Shown piece by piece: positions 45,423-55,729 of a DNA stretch of 64,000 nucleotides. Both the position numbers and the translations under genes were made by a program. Under the pieces are notes generated by a model. That model did no database searches. It was not told where the DNA came from and saw only the letters and a list, made by a program, of their open reading frames with translations. Origin of the DNA: Rhodocyclales bacterium (GTDB taxonomy: Bacteria; Pseudomonadota; Gammaproteobacteria; Burkholderiales; Rhodocyclaceae); the NCBI GenBank assembly GCA_016235025.1, contig JACRMV010000002.1:248001-312000 (forward strand), in the 5' to 3' direction. The stretch's first letter is position 1; the number at the start of each line of letters is the position of its first letter.

Positions 45423-46477
45423 CGCGGACAGCGCTGATCATGGCCGGCGGCACGGGCGGGCACATCATGCCGGGGATTGCGGTAGCCGAGGCGCTGCGTG
45501 CCGAGGGCTGGAAAATCGCCTGGCTTGGAAATCCTCATGGAATGGAAGCGAAGCTCACTGCCGGACGCCGGTATGAGATGGCCTGGCTGGAATTCTCGGC
45601 GCTGCGCGGCAAGGGACTGCTGCGCAAGCTGGCGCTGCCGCTGAACCTGTTGCGCGGCTTTCTCGGCGCCTGGCGCGCGCTGTCGCGCATCCGGCCCGAC
45701 GTGGTGCTCGGCTTCGGCGGCTACATCACCTTTCCCGGCGGCATGATGGCGGCCTTGCGGGGAATTCCGCTGCTGTTGCACGAACAGAACTCAGTGGCGG
45801 GCCTGGCCAACCGGGTGCTGGCACAGGTAGCCGATCGGGTGCTGACCGGGTTCCCCGAGGTGTTCAAAAAGGGTGAATGGGTCGGCAATCCGGTACGGCC
45901 GGAAATCGCCGCGTTGCCAGCGCCGAGTTTACGGCACGCCGAAAGGAGCGGGTCGCTCAAGGTGCTGGTTGTCGGTGGCAGTCTCGGCGCACAGGCGCTG
46001 AACGAGGCACTGCCCGCGGCCCTGGCGCTGATGCCGGCAGAGGAGCGGCCGGAAGTGGTGCACCAGGCCGGGGCCCAGCATTTGCCGCAGTTGCAGGAAC
46101 GCTATGCCGCGGCGGGCGCGAAAGCGCACTGCGTCGCCTTCATCGAGGACATGGCGGGCGCCTATGAATGGGCCGACCTGGTGATCTGCCGCGCCGGTGC
46201 GTTGACCGTTGCCGAACTCGCGGCCGCAGGCGTGGCCAGCATTCTGGTGCCTTATCCGCATGCGGTGGACGATCACCAGACGGCCAATGCCCGTTTCCTC
46301 GCCGATGCCGGCGCGGCAATTTTGCTGCCGCAGGCGGAATTGACGGCGGAACGCCTGGCGGAAATTCGCCGCATGCCGCGCAGCCAGCTGCTGCAAATGG
46401 CGGAGCGGGCGCGTGACCTCGCGCGTCCCGACGCTACGGCGGCGGTGGCCGCGACTTGCGCGGCGCTGGCGAAATGA
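45419..46477 (+). CDS. murG: UDP-GlcNAc transferase MurG (lipid II synthesis)
   Basis: 352 residues; overlaps ftsW by four bases. N-terminal [28 protein letters not shown] and [12 protein letters not shown] bind lipid I; C-terminal [13 protein letters not shown] and the [16 protein letters not shown] region bind UDP-GlcNAc. The linker between the two domains holds a one-mismatch dispersed repeat, read as LPAPSL. Confidence 0.97.
   Translation: MTRTALIMAGGTGGHIMPGIAVAEALRAEGWKIAWLGNPHGMEAKLTAGRRYEMAWLEFSALRGKGLLRKLALPLNLLRGFLGAWRALSRIRPDVVLGFGGYITFPGGMMAALRGIPLLLHEQNSVAGLANRVLAQVADRVLTGFPEVFKKGEWVGNPVRPEIAALPAPSLRHAERSGSLKVLVVGGSLGAQALNEALPAALALMPAEERPEVVHQAGAQHLPQLQERYAAAGAKAHCVAFIEDMAGAYEWADLVICRAGALTVAELAAAGVASILVPYPHAVDDHQTANARFLADAGAAILLPQAELTAERLAEIRRMPRSQLLQMAERARDLARPDATAAVAATCAALAK
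45907..45930 (-). repeat. Dispersed repeat copy inside murG
   Basis: CAGCGCCGAGTTT: core complement with one change, preceded by a partial second half. Read as LPAPSL at the domain linker. Confidence 0.55.
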
Positions 46478-46516
46478 AAAACAGGACATTGACGCCCAGG
46501 TGCGAAGGAGATATCC

Positions 46517-47917
46517 ATGAAGCATAAAGTCAAGCGCATTCACTTTGTCGGCATCGGCGGTTCCGGCATGAGCGGCATTGCCGAGGTGCTGGCGAATCAG
46601 GGGTTCGAGGTGAGCGGATCCGATCTGGCGGCCAGCGCGACCACGCGCCGGCTGGCGGCGCAGGGGATTCGCGTCTGCATCGGGCATCAGGCGGAGAACG
46701 CGGCGACGGCCGATGCGGTGGTGGTGTCGACGGCGGTGCGCGAAGACAATCCGGAGGTCGTGATGGCGCGCAGCCGGCATGTCCCGGTGGTGCCGCGCGC
46801 GCAGATGCTGGCCGAGCTGATGCGCATCAAGCAGGGCGTGGCGATTGCCGGTACGCACGGCAAGACCACCACCACCAGCCTGGCGGCGAGCTGCCTGGCG
46901 GAAGGCGGTCTGGATCCGACCTTCGTCATCGGCGGCCGGCTCAATTCCGCCGGCGCCAATGCGCGGCTCGGCAGCGGCGAATTTCTGGTGGCCGAGGCCG
47001 ATGAGTCGGATGCTTCCTTCCTGTTTCTCTCGCCGGTGATTTCGGTGGTGACGAATATCGATGCCGATCACATGGAAACCTACGGCCATGATTTCGGACG
47101 CCTCAAGCAGGCCTTTGTCGATTTCCTCAATCGTCTGCCGTTCTACGGTGTGGCGGTACTGTGCGCCGACGATGCGAATGTCCGCGAGATATTGCCGCGC
47201 GTGGCGAAGCAGGTGGTGACTTATGGCATCGAGGCCGACGATGCCAACTTCCGTGCCGAGAATATCGTCGCCGACGGCGGTGTGATGCGTTTCGATTGCG
47301 TGCGACGCAACGGCAGCGTCACGCGCCTGCCGATCGTGCTCAACCTGCCCGGGCGGCACAACGTCCTCAATGCCCTGGCGGCGATTGCGGTGGCGACAGA
47401 AGTCGGCGTTGGCGACACGGCGATCATCAAGGCGCTGGCCGAATTCAAGGGCGTCGGGCGACGCTTCCAGCGCTATGGCGAGGTCGCCGCGAAGGATGGC
47501 GGCACGTTCACGCTGATTGATGACTACGGCCATCATCCGGTGGAAATGGCAGCCACCCTGGCGGCTGCCCGCGCCGCCTTTCCCGGCCGGCGCCTGGTGC
47601 TGGCCTTTCAGCCGCACCGCTACACGCGAACGCGGGATTGCTTCGAGGATTTCGTCAAGGTGTTCGGTGGCGTCGATGTGCTGCTGTTGACCGAGGTTTA
47701 TGCGGCCGGTGAAGCGCCGATCGTGGCGGCCGACAGCCGCACGCTGGTCCGTTCGGTGCGTCTGGCGGGCAAGCTCGAGCCGGTGTTTGTCGCCGAGGTC
47801 GCGGCCTTGCCGCAGGCGATTCTGGAGGCGGCACAGGCCGATGACGTGGTGGTGACGATGGGCGCCGGCTCCATCGGCGGGGTGGCGGCGAGTGTGGTGG
47901 AGGCGGCGCATGGCTGA
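46517..47917 (+). CDS. murC: UDP-MurNAc:L-alanine ligase
   Basis: 466 residues; ATG 46517 follows AAGGAGATATCC, one of the few genes here with its own strong ribosome-binding site and no overlap. N-terminal [18 protein letters not shown]-loop [33 protein letters not shown] and DDYGHHPVE. First ligase of the stem-peptide pathway. Confidence 0.97.
   Translation: MKHKVKRIHFVGIGGSGMSGIAEVLANQGFEVSGSDLAASATTRRLAAQGIRVCIGHQAENAATADAVVVSTAVREDNPEVVMARSRHVPVVPRAQMLAELMRIKQGVAIAGTHGKTTTTSLAASCLAEGGLDPTFVIGGRLNSAGANARLGSGEFLVAEADESDASFLFLSPVISVVTNIDADHMETYGHDFGRLKQAFVDFLNRLPFYGVAVLCADDANVREILPRVAKQVVTYGIEADDANFRAENIVADGGVMRFDCVRRNGSVTRLPIVLNLPGRHNVLNALAAIAVATEVGVGDTAIIKALAEFKGVGRRFQRYGEVAAKDGGTFTLIDDYGHHPVEMAATLAAARAAFPGRRLVLAFQPHRYTRTRDCFEDFVKVFGGVDVLLLTEVYAAGEAPIVAADSRTLVRSVRLAGKLEPVFVAEVAALPQAILEAAQADDVVVTMGAGSIGGVAASVVEAAHG
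47399..47422 (+). repeat. Possible dispersed repeat copy inside murC
   Basis: GAAGTCGGCGTTGGCGACACGGCG: differs from the core at two positions and keeps the second-half ACACGGCG. It encodes EVGVGDTA, which could also be ordinary MurC sequence, so this copy is doubtful. Confidence 0.35.
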
Positions 47918-48803
47918 GTCCTGGCGCGGCCAGTGGGTGCAGAACGAGCCGATGGCGCGGCATGTCTCGTGGCGCGCCGGAGGTATCGCGGCACGGGCTT
48001 TTTCGCCGGTCGACCTGGCTGATCTGGCGTGTTTCATGCGGCATGTGCGCCACGACGAGCCGTTGTTGCTGGTGGGGCTGGGCAGCAATTTGCTGGTGCG
48101 TGACGGCGGTTTCGACGGTACGGTGGTTTTCACTCATGGCGCGCTCGGTACGCTGCGCCGCGAGGCCGATGGCAGCATCTATGCCGAAGCTGGCGTTGCC
48201 ACGCCCAAGCTGGCGCGCTTCGCCGCCAATTGCGGCCTGGCCGAAGCGGAATTCCTGGCCGGCATTCCCGGCACGGTGGGCGGAGCGCTGGCGATGAACG
48301 CCGGCTGTCATGGCGGTGAAACCTGGCGGTATGTCGAACGCGTGCTGATGCTTGATCGCCAGGGTCAAACCGTGGTCCGCACAGCGGAAGATTTTTCCAT
48401 TGGCTATCGTCATGCCGGCCTCAAGGCGGCGACCGACGAGAGTTTTGCGGCGGCCTGGTTTCGCTTCCCAGCGGGTGATACGGAAACAGCGCGAGCGCGC
48501 ATCCGCGAACTGCTGGCGCGCCGGATTGCGACGCAACCGCTGCAGTTGCCGAATGCTGGCTCGGTGTTCCGCAATCCGCCAGGCGACCATGCCGCGCGCC
48601 TGATCGAGGCGGCCGGATTGAAGGGAATGCGCACAGGTGGCGCCCAGGTTTCCGAAAAGCATGCGAATTTCATCGTTAATCCCGAGGGCGAGGCGAGTGC
48701 AAGTGCGATAGAAATGCTAATCGGTCAGATTCAGGTAAGCGTGGCGGAAAAGTTTGGCGTGCAGCTGGTGCGTGAAGTACGGATTGTTGGAGAAAAAAAG
48801 TGA
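47910..48803 (+). CDS. murB: UDP-N-acetylenolpyruvoylglucosamine reductase
   Basis: 297 residues. ATG 47910 overlaps murC by eight bases; earlier in-frame starts lie deep within murC. FAD-binding [13 protein letters not shown] and [15 protein letters not shown], catalytic Ser region NAGSVFRNP, and the C-terminal [10 protein letters not shown] and Glu-containing end. Short (type I-like) layout. Reduces enolpyruvyl-UDP-GlcNAc with NADPH. Confidence 0.96.
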   Translation: MAESWRGQWVQNEPMARHVSWRAGGIAARAFSPVDLADLACFMRHVRHDEPLLLVGLGSNLLVRDGGFDGTVVFTHGALGTLRREADGSIYAEAGVATPKLARFAANCGLAEAEFLAGIPGTVGGALAMNAGCHGGETWRYVERVLMLDRQGQTVVRTAEDFSIGYRHAGLKAATDESFAAAWFRFPAGDTETARARIRELLARRIATQPLQLPNAGSVFRNPPGDHAARLIEAAGLKGMRTGGAQVSEKHANFIVNPEGEASASAIEMLIGQIQVSVAEKFGVQLVREVRIVGEKK

Positions 48804-49708
48804 ATTTCGGCAAGGTGGCGGTGATGATGGGGGGCAAGTCGGCCGAGCGCGAGGTCTCGCTGAAAAGCGGCGCGGCGGTGCTCGCCGCGCTGCGCGCCGC
48901 TGGCGTCGATGCCCATGCCTTCGACCCGCAGGACAGGCCGCTGGAAGCACTGCATGCGGAGGGTTTCGGGCGCGTTTTTATCGCCCTGCACGGGCGCGGG
49001 GGGGAGGACGGACGGTTGCAAGGGGCGCTCGACCTGCTGGAGATTCCCTATACCGGCAGCGGGGTACTGGCCTCGGCGCTGGCGATGGACAAGTGGCGCT
49101 GCAAACTGGTATGGGCTTCCGCCGGCTTGCCGGTGCCAGAGTACGAGGTGCTCTCGGCGCACAGCGATTTCGCTGCCGTCGAGGCGCGGCTGGGCCTGCC
49201 GCTGTTCGTCAAGCCGGCCAACGAAGGTTCCAGCATCGGCATCAGCAAGGTCAAGCAGTCCGGCGGCCTGCGTGCCGCGTTCGAAGAGGCGGCACGCTAT
49301 GACCCCTGCGTTATTGCGGAACGTTTCCTGGCTGGCGGCGAGTTTACGGTGGGCATTCTTGGCAAGCGCGCCTTGCCGGTGATCCGCATCGTGCCGGCGA
49401 CCGAGTTCTACGATTTCGACGCCAAATATCTGCGTGATGACACCGAATACCGCATTCCGAGCGGACTTGGGGCGGAACGGGAAGCGGAAATGCAGGCGCT
49501 GGCGCTGCGGGCGTTCGAGGTGCTGGACGGGCGCGGCTGGGGTCGGGTCGATTTGATGCTGGATGCCGCAGGCAAGGCCTGGTGCCTCGAAGCCAATACC
49601 GCACCGGGCATGACCGACCATTCGCTGGTGCCGATGGCGGCACGTGCGGCGGGCATCGAATTCCGTGAGCTGGTGGTTGCCCTGCTGAGCGAGGCGCGCT
49701 ATGGCTAA
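48800..49708 (+). CDS. ddlB: D-alanine-D-alanine ligase
   Basis: 302 residues from GTG 48800 (GTGA overlap with murB). ATP-grasp motifs: [40 protein letters not shown], and [15 protein letters not shown]. Supplies the dipeptide used by MurF. Confidence 0.97.
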   Translation: MNFGKVAVMMGGKSAEREVSLKSGAAVLAALRAAGVDAHAFDPQDRPLEALHAEGFGRVFIALHGRGGEDGRLQGALDLLEIPYTGSGVLASALAMDKWRCKLVWASAGLPVPEYEVLSAHSDFAAVEARLGLPLFVKPANEGSSIGISKVKQSGGLRAAFEEAARYDPCVIAERFLAGGEFTVGILGKRALPVIRIVPATEFYDFDAKYLRDDTEYRIPSGLGAEREAEMQALALRAFEVLDGRGWGRVDLMLDAAGKAWCLEANTAPGMTDHSLVPMAARAAGIEFRELVVALLSEARYG

Positions 49709-50510
49709 CGTCGGCGCCGGCAGCAGAAACGGGGGCAAAGGGAATGTGCGGGTCAAGCACAAGAACGGGGCCGGCGCCGATGGCCAGGGCATCTGGAGCC
49801 AGCCGGCATTGCTCAACCTGCTCGCCGATCTGCTGTTTTTTCTGGCCGTCATGATGCTGGCGTGGGAGGGAACCCAGGTTCTGCAGCGCCTGCCGGTGGC
49901 GCCGCTCAAGCAGTTGATTGTCACGGCGCCCGTGGAGCAGGTTTCGCCGGCGCAAATCGAACAAGCGGCACGTACGGCCATCGCCGGCAATTTTTTCACC
50001 GTCGACCTGGAGCAGGCCCGGGTTGCGTTCGAGCGCCTCCCCTGGGTGCGGCACGCCAGTTTGCGGCGAGTCTGGCCCGACGGCATCGAACTGGCACTCG
50101 AGGAGCACCATCCCGTTGCGCGCTGGACACCACAGGATGGCGAACCACGACTGGTCAATGATCATGGCGAAGTGTTCAGTGCGGTCGCCACCGGGACGCT
50201 GCCTGTGTTCAGCGGGCCGGAAGAGAGCGCCCCGCGTGTGCTGGAGCGCTACCGCGAATTTTCTGAAACGCTGGCGACCATCAAGCGCATTCCGGTCGTT
50301 GTTCGCCTGTCGCCGCGCGAGGCATGGCAGTTGAAGCTCGATGACGGAGTCGTGCTGGAACTGGGGCGTGACCAGCCAAAGGCTCCATTGGCGGAACGTC
50401 TTGTCCGCTTTACGACCCACTATGACGCCATCAAGAGTCGCTTGCAGGCGATTGGCGTGGTGGATATGCGCTATCCCAATGGTTTTGCACTCAGGCCGAG
50501 TGTGAGTTGA
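49701..50510 (+). CDS. ftsQ: Cell division protein FtsQ
   Basis: 269 residues; overlaps ddlB by eight bases. A basic cytoplasmic tail, one helix (about 38-55, [12 protein letters not shown]), a POTRA domain (about 68-140, with [14 protein letters not shown] and [17 protein letters not shown]) and a beta domain. The N-terminal codons (MANVGAG) resemble the dispersed repeat (AACGTCGGCGCCG) but the match is weak. Confidence 0.94.
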   Translation: MANVGAGSRNGGKGNVRVKHKNGAGADGQGIWSQPALLNLLADLLFFLAVMMLAWEGTQVLQRLPVAPLKQLIVTAPVEQVSPAQIEQAARTAIAGNFFTVDLEQARVAFERLPWVRHASLRRVWPDGIELALEEHHPVARWTPQDGEPRLVNDHGEVFSAVATGTLPVFSGPEESAPRVLERYREFSETLATIKRIPVVVRLSPREAWQLKLDDGVVLELGRDQPKAPLAERLVRFTTHYDAIKSRLQAIGVVDMRYPNGFALRPSVS

Positions 50511-50525
50511 GCATCCAGGAATTAC

Positions 50526-51758
50526 ATGAGCAAAGAAACAAACCGTGATTTGATTGTTGGCCTTGATATTGGCACCTCGAAGATCGTCGCCATTGTCGGC
50601 GAGCTTGATGCCGAGGGACGCCTGGCGATTCTCGGGCTGGGCATGCAGGAATCGACCGGTCTCAAGCGTGGCATGGTGATCAATATCGATGCGACGATGA
50701 ATTCGATCTCGAAGGCGATTGCCGAAGTCGAGATGATGGTCGGTTGCAAGGTGCGCGAGGTTTATACGGGCATCGCGGGCAGTCACATCAAGAGCAAGGA
50801 TTCATCCGGCATGGCCGTGGTGCGCGAAAAGGAAGTCACTCAGTACGATGTCGAGCGCGCCATCGAGGCGGCCAACGCGACACCGATTTCGGCGGACGAC
50901 CAGATTCTGCATACGCTGGTGCAGGAGTTCATCGTCGATGGGCAGGACGGCGTCAAGGAGCCGATCGGCATGGATGCCCGGCGCCTTGATGTCAAGGTGC
51001 ATCTGGTGACGGGTGCGGTGACGGCGGTGCAGAACATCGTCAAGTGCGTGCATCGCTGCGGCCTCGAGGTGGTGGATCTGGTGCTGCAACCTCTGGCCTC
51101 GGGTTATGCCGTGCTGACCGAGGATGAAAAGGATGTCGGTGTCTGTCTGGTCGATATCGGCGGCGGAACGACTGATGTGGCGGTTTTCGTGCAGGGAGCC
51201 ATTCGTCACACGGCCGTGATCCCGATCTCGGGCGACCAGATAACCAATGACATTGCAATTGCCTTGCGCACCTCGACGCAGGATGCCGAGGAAATCAAGA
51301 TTCGATATGGCGTCGCGCTGCAACAGCTGGCTGCGCCTGAGGAAATGATCGAAGTGCCTGGAGTCGGCGACCGGCCGGCAACACAGCTTTCGCGCCAGAC
51401 GCTGGCCGGATTCATCCAGCCACGCGTTGAGGAAATTTTCCAGAAGGTGCAGGAGGAACTGCGCCGCAGTGGTTACGAGCGGCTGTTGCGGGCAGGTATC
51501 GTGCTTACCGGCGGCGCGGCGCAGATGCCTGGCATGACAGAGCTGGGCGAGGAGTTGTTCCATAACACCGTGAAGCTGGCGATGCCGCATTACGAGGGCA
51601 ATCTGCGCGATTTTGTGCGCAATCCTCGCTACTCCACGGCGATGGGTCTCTTGCTCGAGGGGGTGGCGCAGCGCAAGCGGGGGATGAGAGTGCAGAACCC
51701 GAGGACGTTCGGGCAGGTTCTGGCGCGGATGCGGGCATGGTTCTCGAAGAACTTTTGA
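50526..51758 (+). CDS. ftsA: Cell division protein FtsA
   Basis: 410 residues, actin fold: GLDIGTSKIVAIVGE (phosphate 1), LVDIGGGTTDVAVF (phosphate 2), GIVLTGGAAQMPG (adenosine motif), and a C-terminal amphipathic membrane-targeting helix (VLARMRAWFSKNF). Tethers FtsZ to the membrane. 15 bases after ftsQ. Confidence 0.97.
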   Translation: MSKETNRDLIVGLDIGTSKIVAIVGELDAEGRLAILGLGMQESTGLKRGMVINIDATMNSISKAIAEVEMMVGCKVREVYTGIAGSHIKSKDSSGMAVVREKEVTQYDVERAIEAANATPISADDQILHTLVQEFIVDGQDGVKEPIGMDARRLDVKVHLVTGAVTAVQNIVKCVHRCGLEVVDLVLQPLASGYAVLTEDEKDVGVCLVDIGGGTTDVAVFVQGAIRHTAVIPISGDQITNDIAIALRTSTQDAEEIKIRYGVALQQLAAPEEMIEVPGVGDRPATQLSRQTLAGFIQPRVEEIFQKVQEELRRSGYERLLRAGIVLTGGAAQMPGMTELGEELFHNTVKLAMPHYEGNLRDFVRNPRYSTAMGLLLEGVAQRKRGMRVQNPRTFGQVLARMRAWFSKNF

Positions 51759-51791
51759 TTGATTTTGGTGTTGTTTTTAAAGGAGGCAGGC

Positions 51792-52976
51792 ATGTTTGAA
51801 CTTGAGGAAGTGACCACGGTGGAAGAGGAGTCGGGAGCGACCGTCATCAAGGTGGTGGGTGTCGGTGGTGCCGGTGGCAATGCTGTCGAACACATGATCC
51901 GCGAGGGTGTGGGCGGTGTTGAATTCATTTGCTGCAATACCGATGCGCAGGCGCTGCTCAAAAGCGCGGCGCACGTCAAGCTGCAACTCGGGCCCGGTCT
52001 TGGAGCCGGCGGCAAGCCGGAAAAGGCGCGGGAACTGGCGCAGGCCGAGCGGGGGCGGATTGCCGAGGCCCTGGCCGGTGCGCATATGGTGTTCATCACG
52101 GCAGGCATGGGTGGCGGTACGGGTACCGGCGCCGGTCCTGTCATCGCCGAAGTGGCGCGGGAGCTGGGTATCCTTACTGTGGCTGTAGTGACCAAGCCAT
52201 TTGAGTACGAGGGCAAGCGTAAGCGGCTGGCTGAAGAAGGTGTGGCGGAGCTCGCCCAGCACGTCGATTCGCTGATCGTGATTCTCAACGAGAAGCTGGA
52301 GGAGGTTCTTGGAGATGACGTAAGCATGCTGGATGCCTTCAAGGCGGCAGACAACGTGTTGCGCAACGCGGTGGGCGGCATTGCCGAGATCATCAACGTA
52401 CCGGGCCTGGTGAACGTCGACTTCGAGGATGTGCGCACGGTGATGGGCGAGATGGGCAAGGCCATGATGGGCTCGGCGGCTGCTGCAGGTGTGGATCGCG
52501 CCCGCATTGCGGCTGAAGAGGCGGTGGCCAGCCCGCTGCTCGAAGGTGTCGAGCTTTCGGGTGCGCGTGGGGTACTGGTGAACATCACGGCAAGCACTTC
52601 GCTTGGCCTCAAGGAGTACAAGGAAGTCATGAACACCATTCGCCAATATACGGCCGCCGAGGCGACCGTGATTTGCGGCGCCGTGTTTGACGAGACGATG
52701 GAAGATCGGTTGCGCGTTACCGTGGTGGCGACAGGCCTGGGTGGCGTGATCGCCAAGGCGCGCAAGCCTGAAATGAAAGTTGTCGAAACCATTGGCTTGC
52801 GTACTGGCACCGATAACCTACATGTTTTTGATATGACGGTGGGGCAGGTTGATCTGACCAGCGTGGTGTCAAGCGGGCGCGGGAGTTCGCCGCGTAATGC
52901 GCAGGCCGATGCGATGGCAGCCTCTGGCGTCGATAAATACGATATCCCCGCCTTTTTGCGACGTCAGTCTGACTGA
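51792..52976 (+). CDS. ftsZ: Cell division protein FtsZ
   Basis: 394 residues; ATG 51792 follows AGGAGG. Tubulin signature AGMGGGTGTGAGPV, VVGVGGAGGNAVEHM, and the T7 region with NAVGGIAEIINVPGLVNVDF in pieces. The C-terminal tail ends DKYDIPAFLRRQSD, the peptide bound by FtsA and ZipA. The long linker of some species is short here. Last gene of the cluster; a strong hairpin follows after six bases. Confidence 0.98.
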   Translation: MFELEEVTTVEEESGATVIKVVGVGGAGGNAVEHMIREGVGGVEFICCNTDAQALLKSAAHVKLQLGPGLGAGGKPEKARELAQAERGRIAEALAGAHMVFITAGMGGGTGTGAGPVIAEVARELGILTVAVVTKPFEYEGKRKRLAEEGVAELAQHVDSLIVILNEKLEEVLGDDVSMLDAFKAADNVLRNAVGGIAEIINVPGLVNVDFEDVRTVMGEMGKAMMGSAAAAGVDRARIAAEEAVASPLLEGVELSGARGVLVNITASTSLGLKEYKEVMNTIRQYTAAEATVICGAVFDETMEDRLRVTVVATGLGGVIAKARKPEMKVVETIGLRTGTDNLHVFDMTVGQVDLTSVVSSGRGSSPRNAQADAMAASGVDKYDIPAFLRRQSD

Positions 52977-52982
52977 ATGAAA

Positions 52983-53030
52983 CGCAGCCCACCCTGGCCG
53001 GAATGCCTCCTCCGGTCAGGGTGGGCTGCG
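52983..53030 (+). terminator. Strong hairpin ending the dcw cluster
   Basis: CGCAGCCCACCCTG (52983-52996) pairs perfectly with CAGGGTGGGCTGCG (53017-53030), extended by CCGGA/TCCGG around the loop. No U run follows; termination may still occur, or the hairpin protects the ftsZ mRNA end. Confidence 0.75.
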
Positions 53031-53087
53031 GGTTGAAATTGCCGCACTGCAACAGTAGTGCCGGGTTTTCTGTTATTTTTATCAAAT

Positions 53088-54002
53088 ATGCTGCGTCAAC
53101 GCACCCTCAAATCCATTGTCAGGACCACCGGCGTCGGCCTTCATTCGGGGGCCAAGGTACTGCTCGTGCTGCGGCCAGCCCAGCCGGATACGGGAATTGT
53201 TTTTCATCGCATCGACCTCGATCCGCCGGTGGATATCAAGGCCGACCCTTTTGCCGTGGGCGACACACGAATGGCTTCCTGCCTGGAAAAGAACGGAGCC
53301 AGGGTGTCCACGGTCGAACATCTGATGTCGGCCCTGGCTGGCCTCGGCATCGACAACATTCATGTGGATATCGATGCGGCTGAACTGCCGATCATGGACG
53401 GCTCGGCGGCGCCCTTCGTCTTCCTGCTGCAATCGGCCGGTATCGAGGAGCAGAACGCGGCCAAGAAATTTCTACGAGTGAAAAAGACTGTCGAAGTCAA
53501 AGAGGGCGATAAATGGGCGCGGTTATCTCCCTATGACGGGTTCAGCCTTGATTTTTCCATTGTTTTCAGCCATCCGGCGGTAGCCCAGACCGACTCTCGC
53601 GCCCATATCGATTTCGCCGATCAATCCTATCTGCGCGAAGTGGCGCGCGCCCGCACTTTTGGCTTCATGCAGGATGTGGAGGTGTTGCGCGAACAGGGGC
53701 TGGCACTGGGCGGCAGCCTCGAAAATGCCATCGTGATGGACGAATATCGGGTGCTGAACAGTGATGGCCTGCGGTATGCAGACGAATTCGTCAAGCACAA
53801 GATTCTTGATGCTGTTGGCGACCTGTATCTGGCCGGACACCCTCTGCTGGCGGCATTTTCCGCACATAAGTCCGGACATGCGCTGAATAATCAGTTGTTA
53901 CGCGCCTTGCTGGCTGATGCATCGGCATGGGAGGTGGTCAGCTTTCAGCGCACGGAAGACGCGCCTGCCGCCGTGGTGCGGCTTTACCCACAACTGGCAT
54001 AG
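53088..54002 (+). CDS. lpxC: UDP-3-O-acyl-GlcNAc deacetylase
   Basis: 304 residues from ATG 53088, giving the standard [21 protein letters not shown] split at the N-terminus. Zinc ligands H78 ([10 protein letters not shown]), H237 and D241 ([10 protein letters not shown]) are in place, and His in [19 protein letters not shown] serves catalysis. First committed step of lipid A synthesis, confirming an LPS-bearing Gram-negative cell. Confidence 0.97.
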   Translation: MLRQRTLKSIVRTTGVGLHSGAKVLLVLRPAQPDTGIVFHRIDLDPPVDIKADPFAVGDTRMASCLEKNGARVSTVEHLMSALAGLGIDNIHVDIDAAELPIMDGSAAPFVFLLQSAGIEEQNAAKKFLRVKKTVEVKEGDKWARLSPYDGFSLDFSIVFSHPAVAQTDSRAHIDFADQSYLREVARARTFGFMQDVEVLREQGLALGGSLENAIVMDEYRVLNSDGLRYADEFVKHKILDAVGDLYLAGHPLLAAFSAHKSGHALNNQLLRALLADASAWEVVSFQRTEDAPAAVVRLYPQLA

Positions 54003-54013
54003 GCGGCCTTGCC

Positions 54014-54196
54014 ATGCTGCTATTGAGAATCATCGGCATTCTCGTGGCAATCACGGTCGGCAGCAGTGTCATTGCCTGGTTATTTACGCGTGATTCGCGC
54101 TACCTTGTCCTCGCCGGGCGTGTGAGCAAGGGTGCCTTGTTTGTGGCGCTGGCCATCCTGGTGCTGATGGCGGCTGAGCGACTGATTATTCTTTGA
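54014..54196 (+). CDS. Small inner-membrane protein, two predicted helices
   Basis: 60 residues from ATG 54014, 11 bases after lpxC. Two hydrophobic segments (LLLRIIGILVAITVGSSVIA and GALFVALAILVLMAAERLII) flank a polar turn with TRDSRY. Convergent with, and overlapping by 11 bases, the gene on the other strand. Short proteins of this type are often found after lpxC in related bacteria; function unknown. Confidence 0.7.
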   Translation: MLLLRIIGILVAITVGSSVIAWLFTRDSRYLVLAGRVSKGALFVALAILVLMAAERLIIL

Positions 54197-54620
54197 TGGT
54201 TTGGAGCAGTCGTTCCAGCGCCAGCCTGAGATTTGATTCGTGCGGCAGGCTTTGTGTCAAAAGAGTGAGTCCCTGCTTTTGCTCATTGCCAGGAAGTGCA
54301 GGCCTTTCATGACGTGGAGGGGCTGCGTTGGACACGGGGGCTTGCACCCGCACCTCGATTTGGGTAACCTCAGCCGCTTGCGTTGAAAGTTCGCTGACAA
54401 TGCGCGGGCCAAGCTGGCGAATTTTCGCTGCAACGGCGCCATTGTTGGCGTGGATGAAGATTTTCCCCAGCCGAAAGTTGGCCACCCGGGCATAAGGCCG
54501 TAGCGCCGCCGGCAGGGTGGCTTCGAACAAATGCTGGAATTGCAGCAGACGGCCAGCGTGAGCAGAAAGCCGCGCCATGCTGTCACCGGAGGCCAGGTAA
54601 TCCTGGAGACTCTTTGCCAT
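54186..54620 (-). CDS. dciA: DUF721 protein, likely DciA helicase loader
   Basis: 144 residues from ATG 54620. The N-terminal DUF721/KH-like domain (about 25-95) shows LLQFQHLFEATLPAALRPYARVAN in pieces and IHANNGAVAAKIRQLGPRI. In bacteria lacking DnaC, DciA with this domain loads DnaB at the replication origin. Its place beside lpxC and secA, divergent from the M23 peptidase gene, is typical. The C-terminal tail is polar and variable. Confidence 0.8.
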   Translation of the reverse strand: MAKSLQDYLASGDSMARLSAHAGRLLQFQHLFEATLPAALRPYARVANFRLGKIFIHANNGAVAAKIRQLGPRIVSELSTQAAEVTQIEVRVQAPVSNAAPPRHERPALPGNEQKQGLTLLTQSLPHESNLRLALERLLQTIKE

Positions 54621-54651
54621 TTTCGAAACGAACCTTGAGTGAGGTAAGGGT

Positions 54652-55635
54652 GTGCATATTATTCTTGTCTCTGACCGGCTGGCAACTGCCAGGAGCATTA
54701 CACTGACATGGCGTCATCTGGTTTTGTCGATGACAATCCTTTTTCTCTCGGTCATCCTGCTGTCCTCGGTGTTTTCCTACTTGACGGTTCGTCATGCGGC
54801 GGAAGTCCGGTTGCCGTTCCTGCAGGATATGTTGCGCACGATGAAGGCGGAGGAGTCGCAGCGCTCACAGGACTTCGTCCGTGAGAATCTTAATGTCATG
54901 GCCGTCAAGCTGGGCGAGATGCAGGCGCAATTGTTTCGCCTCGACACCATTGGCGAACGCCTTGCCGGTATTGCCGGTATCCGGTTGCAAGAGCTCAAGG
55001 CCATTGAACCCAAGGCAGCGCGCGCAGCGTCGGCGGATGGGCGTGGCGGCCCTTTGCTGCGGGCGTCCGATATGACACCCGAGGAGTTGCAGCGTGCTGT
55101 GGATTCGCTGGCGCAACAGGTTGAGGCCAAGTCGGATACGATTTCGTTGATCGAATCGAAATTGCTCGAGGACCGCGTCAAGAAAAGCTTGCTGCCCACC
55201 AGCTTGCCGGTTGAGGCCCAGTGGAATGCGTCAGCCTACGGTTGGCGGCTTGACCCATTTACCGGTGAGCGCGCCATGCATGAAGGCGTGGATTTCGTTG
55301 CTGCGCCAGGAACACCGATCCGCGCCGCTGCCGCAGGAATCGTGATCAGCGCCGCGCTACACCCGCAATATGGCAACCTGGTCGAGATTGACCATGGCCA
55401 CGAACTCACCACGCGGTATGCCCACGCTTCCAGACTGTTCGTCAAGCCTGGCCAGTTTGTACGCCGGGGCCAGAAAATCGCCGAAGTGGGAACTACCGGG
55501 CGCTCCACCGGGCCGCATCTGCATTTCGAGGTTCGGGTACAAGGCGTAGCGCAGAATCCGAACCGGTTTTTGCGCATGGCGCAGGCCGGCCCGCACCAGC
55601 TTGCGCAAGGCCAGCGGATATCAGAAACGCATTGA
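54652..55635 (+). CDS. M23-family (LytM) peptidoglycan peptidase
   Basis: 327 residues from GTG 54652. One N-terminal helix (about 24-46), a periplasmic coiled coil (about 60-185), then the LytM domain with zinc motifs HEGVDF (HxxxD) and HLHFEV (HxH), so it looks catalytically intact rather than an EnvC/NlpD-type activator. Sits directly before secA, as in many betaproteobacteria. Likely cleaves peptide cross-links. Confidence 0.9.
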   Translation: MHIILVSDRLATARSITLTWRHLVLSMTILFLSVILLSSVFSYLTVRHAAEVRLPFLQDMLRTMKAEESQRSQDFVRENLNVMAVKLGEMQAQLFRLDTIGERLAGIAGIRLQELKAIEPKAARAASADGRGGPLLRASDMTPEELQRAVDSLAQQVEAKSDTISLIESKLLEDRVKKSLLPTSLPVEAQWNASAYGWRLDPFTGERAMHEGVDFVAAPGTPIRAAAAGIVISAALHPQYGNLVEIDHGHELTTRYAHASRLFVKPGQFVRRGQKIAEVGTTGRSTGPHLHFEVRVQGVAQNPNRFLRMAQAGPHQLAQGQRISETH

Positions 55636-55673
55636 TTTACATGGCTGCAGCGGGATTAGGGGCTTGTCCCCCA

Positions 55674-55682
55674 TGCTAAAAT
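55674..55682 (+). promoter_or_regulatory. Extended -10 promoter of secA
   Basis: TGC followed by TAAAAT (55677-55682), an extended -10 in the gap before secA. No good -35 is seen at 16-18 bases. Confidence 0.4.
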
Positions 55683-55729
55683 TGTTTTTTTGACTTTACC
55701 GGCTTTTGTCTCAGCAGGCCGCGTTACCC

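Noticed and set aside
45929-48133. A 734-codon minus-strand open frame across murG, murC and murB
   Set aside because: Antisense to conserved cell-wall genes; no domain or start signal.
49704-49722. Repeat copy at the ftsQ start
   Set aside because: AACGTCGGCGCCGG lacks the AAA lead and the CTG end of the core; treated as chance.
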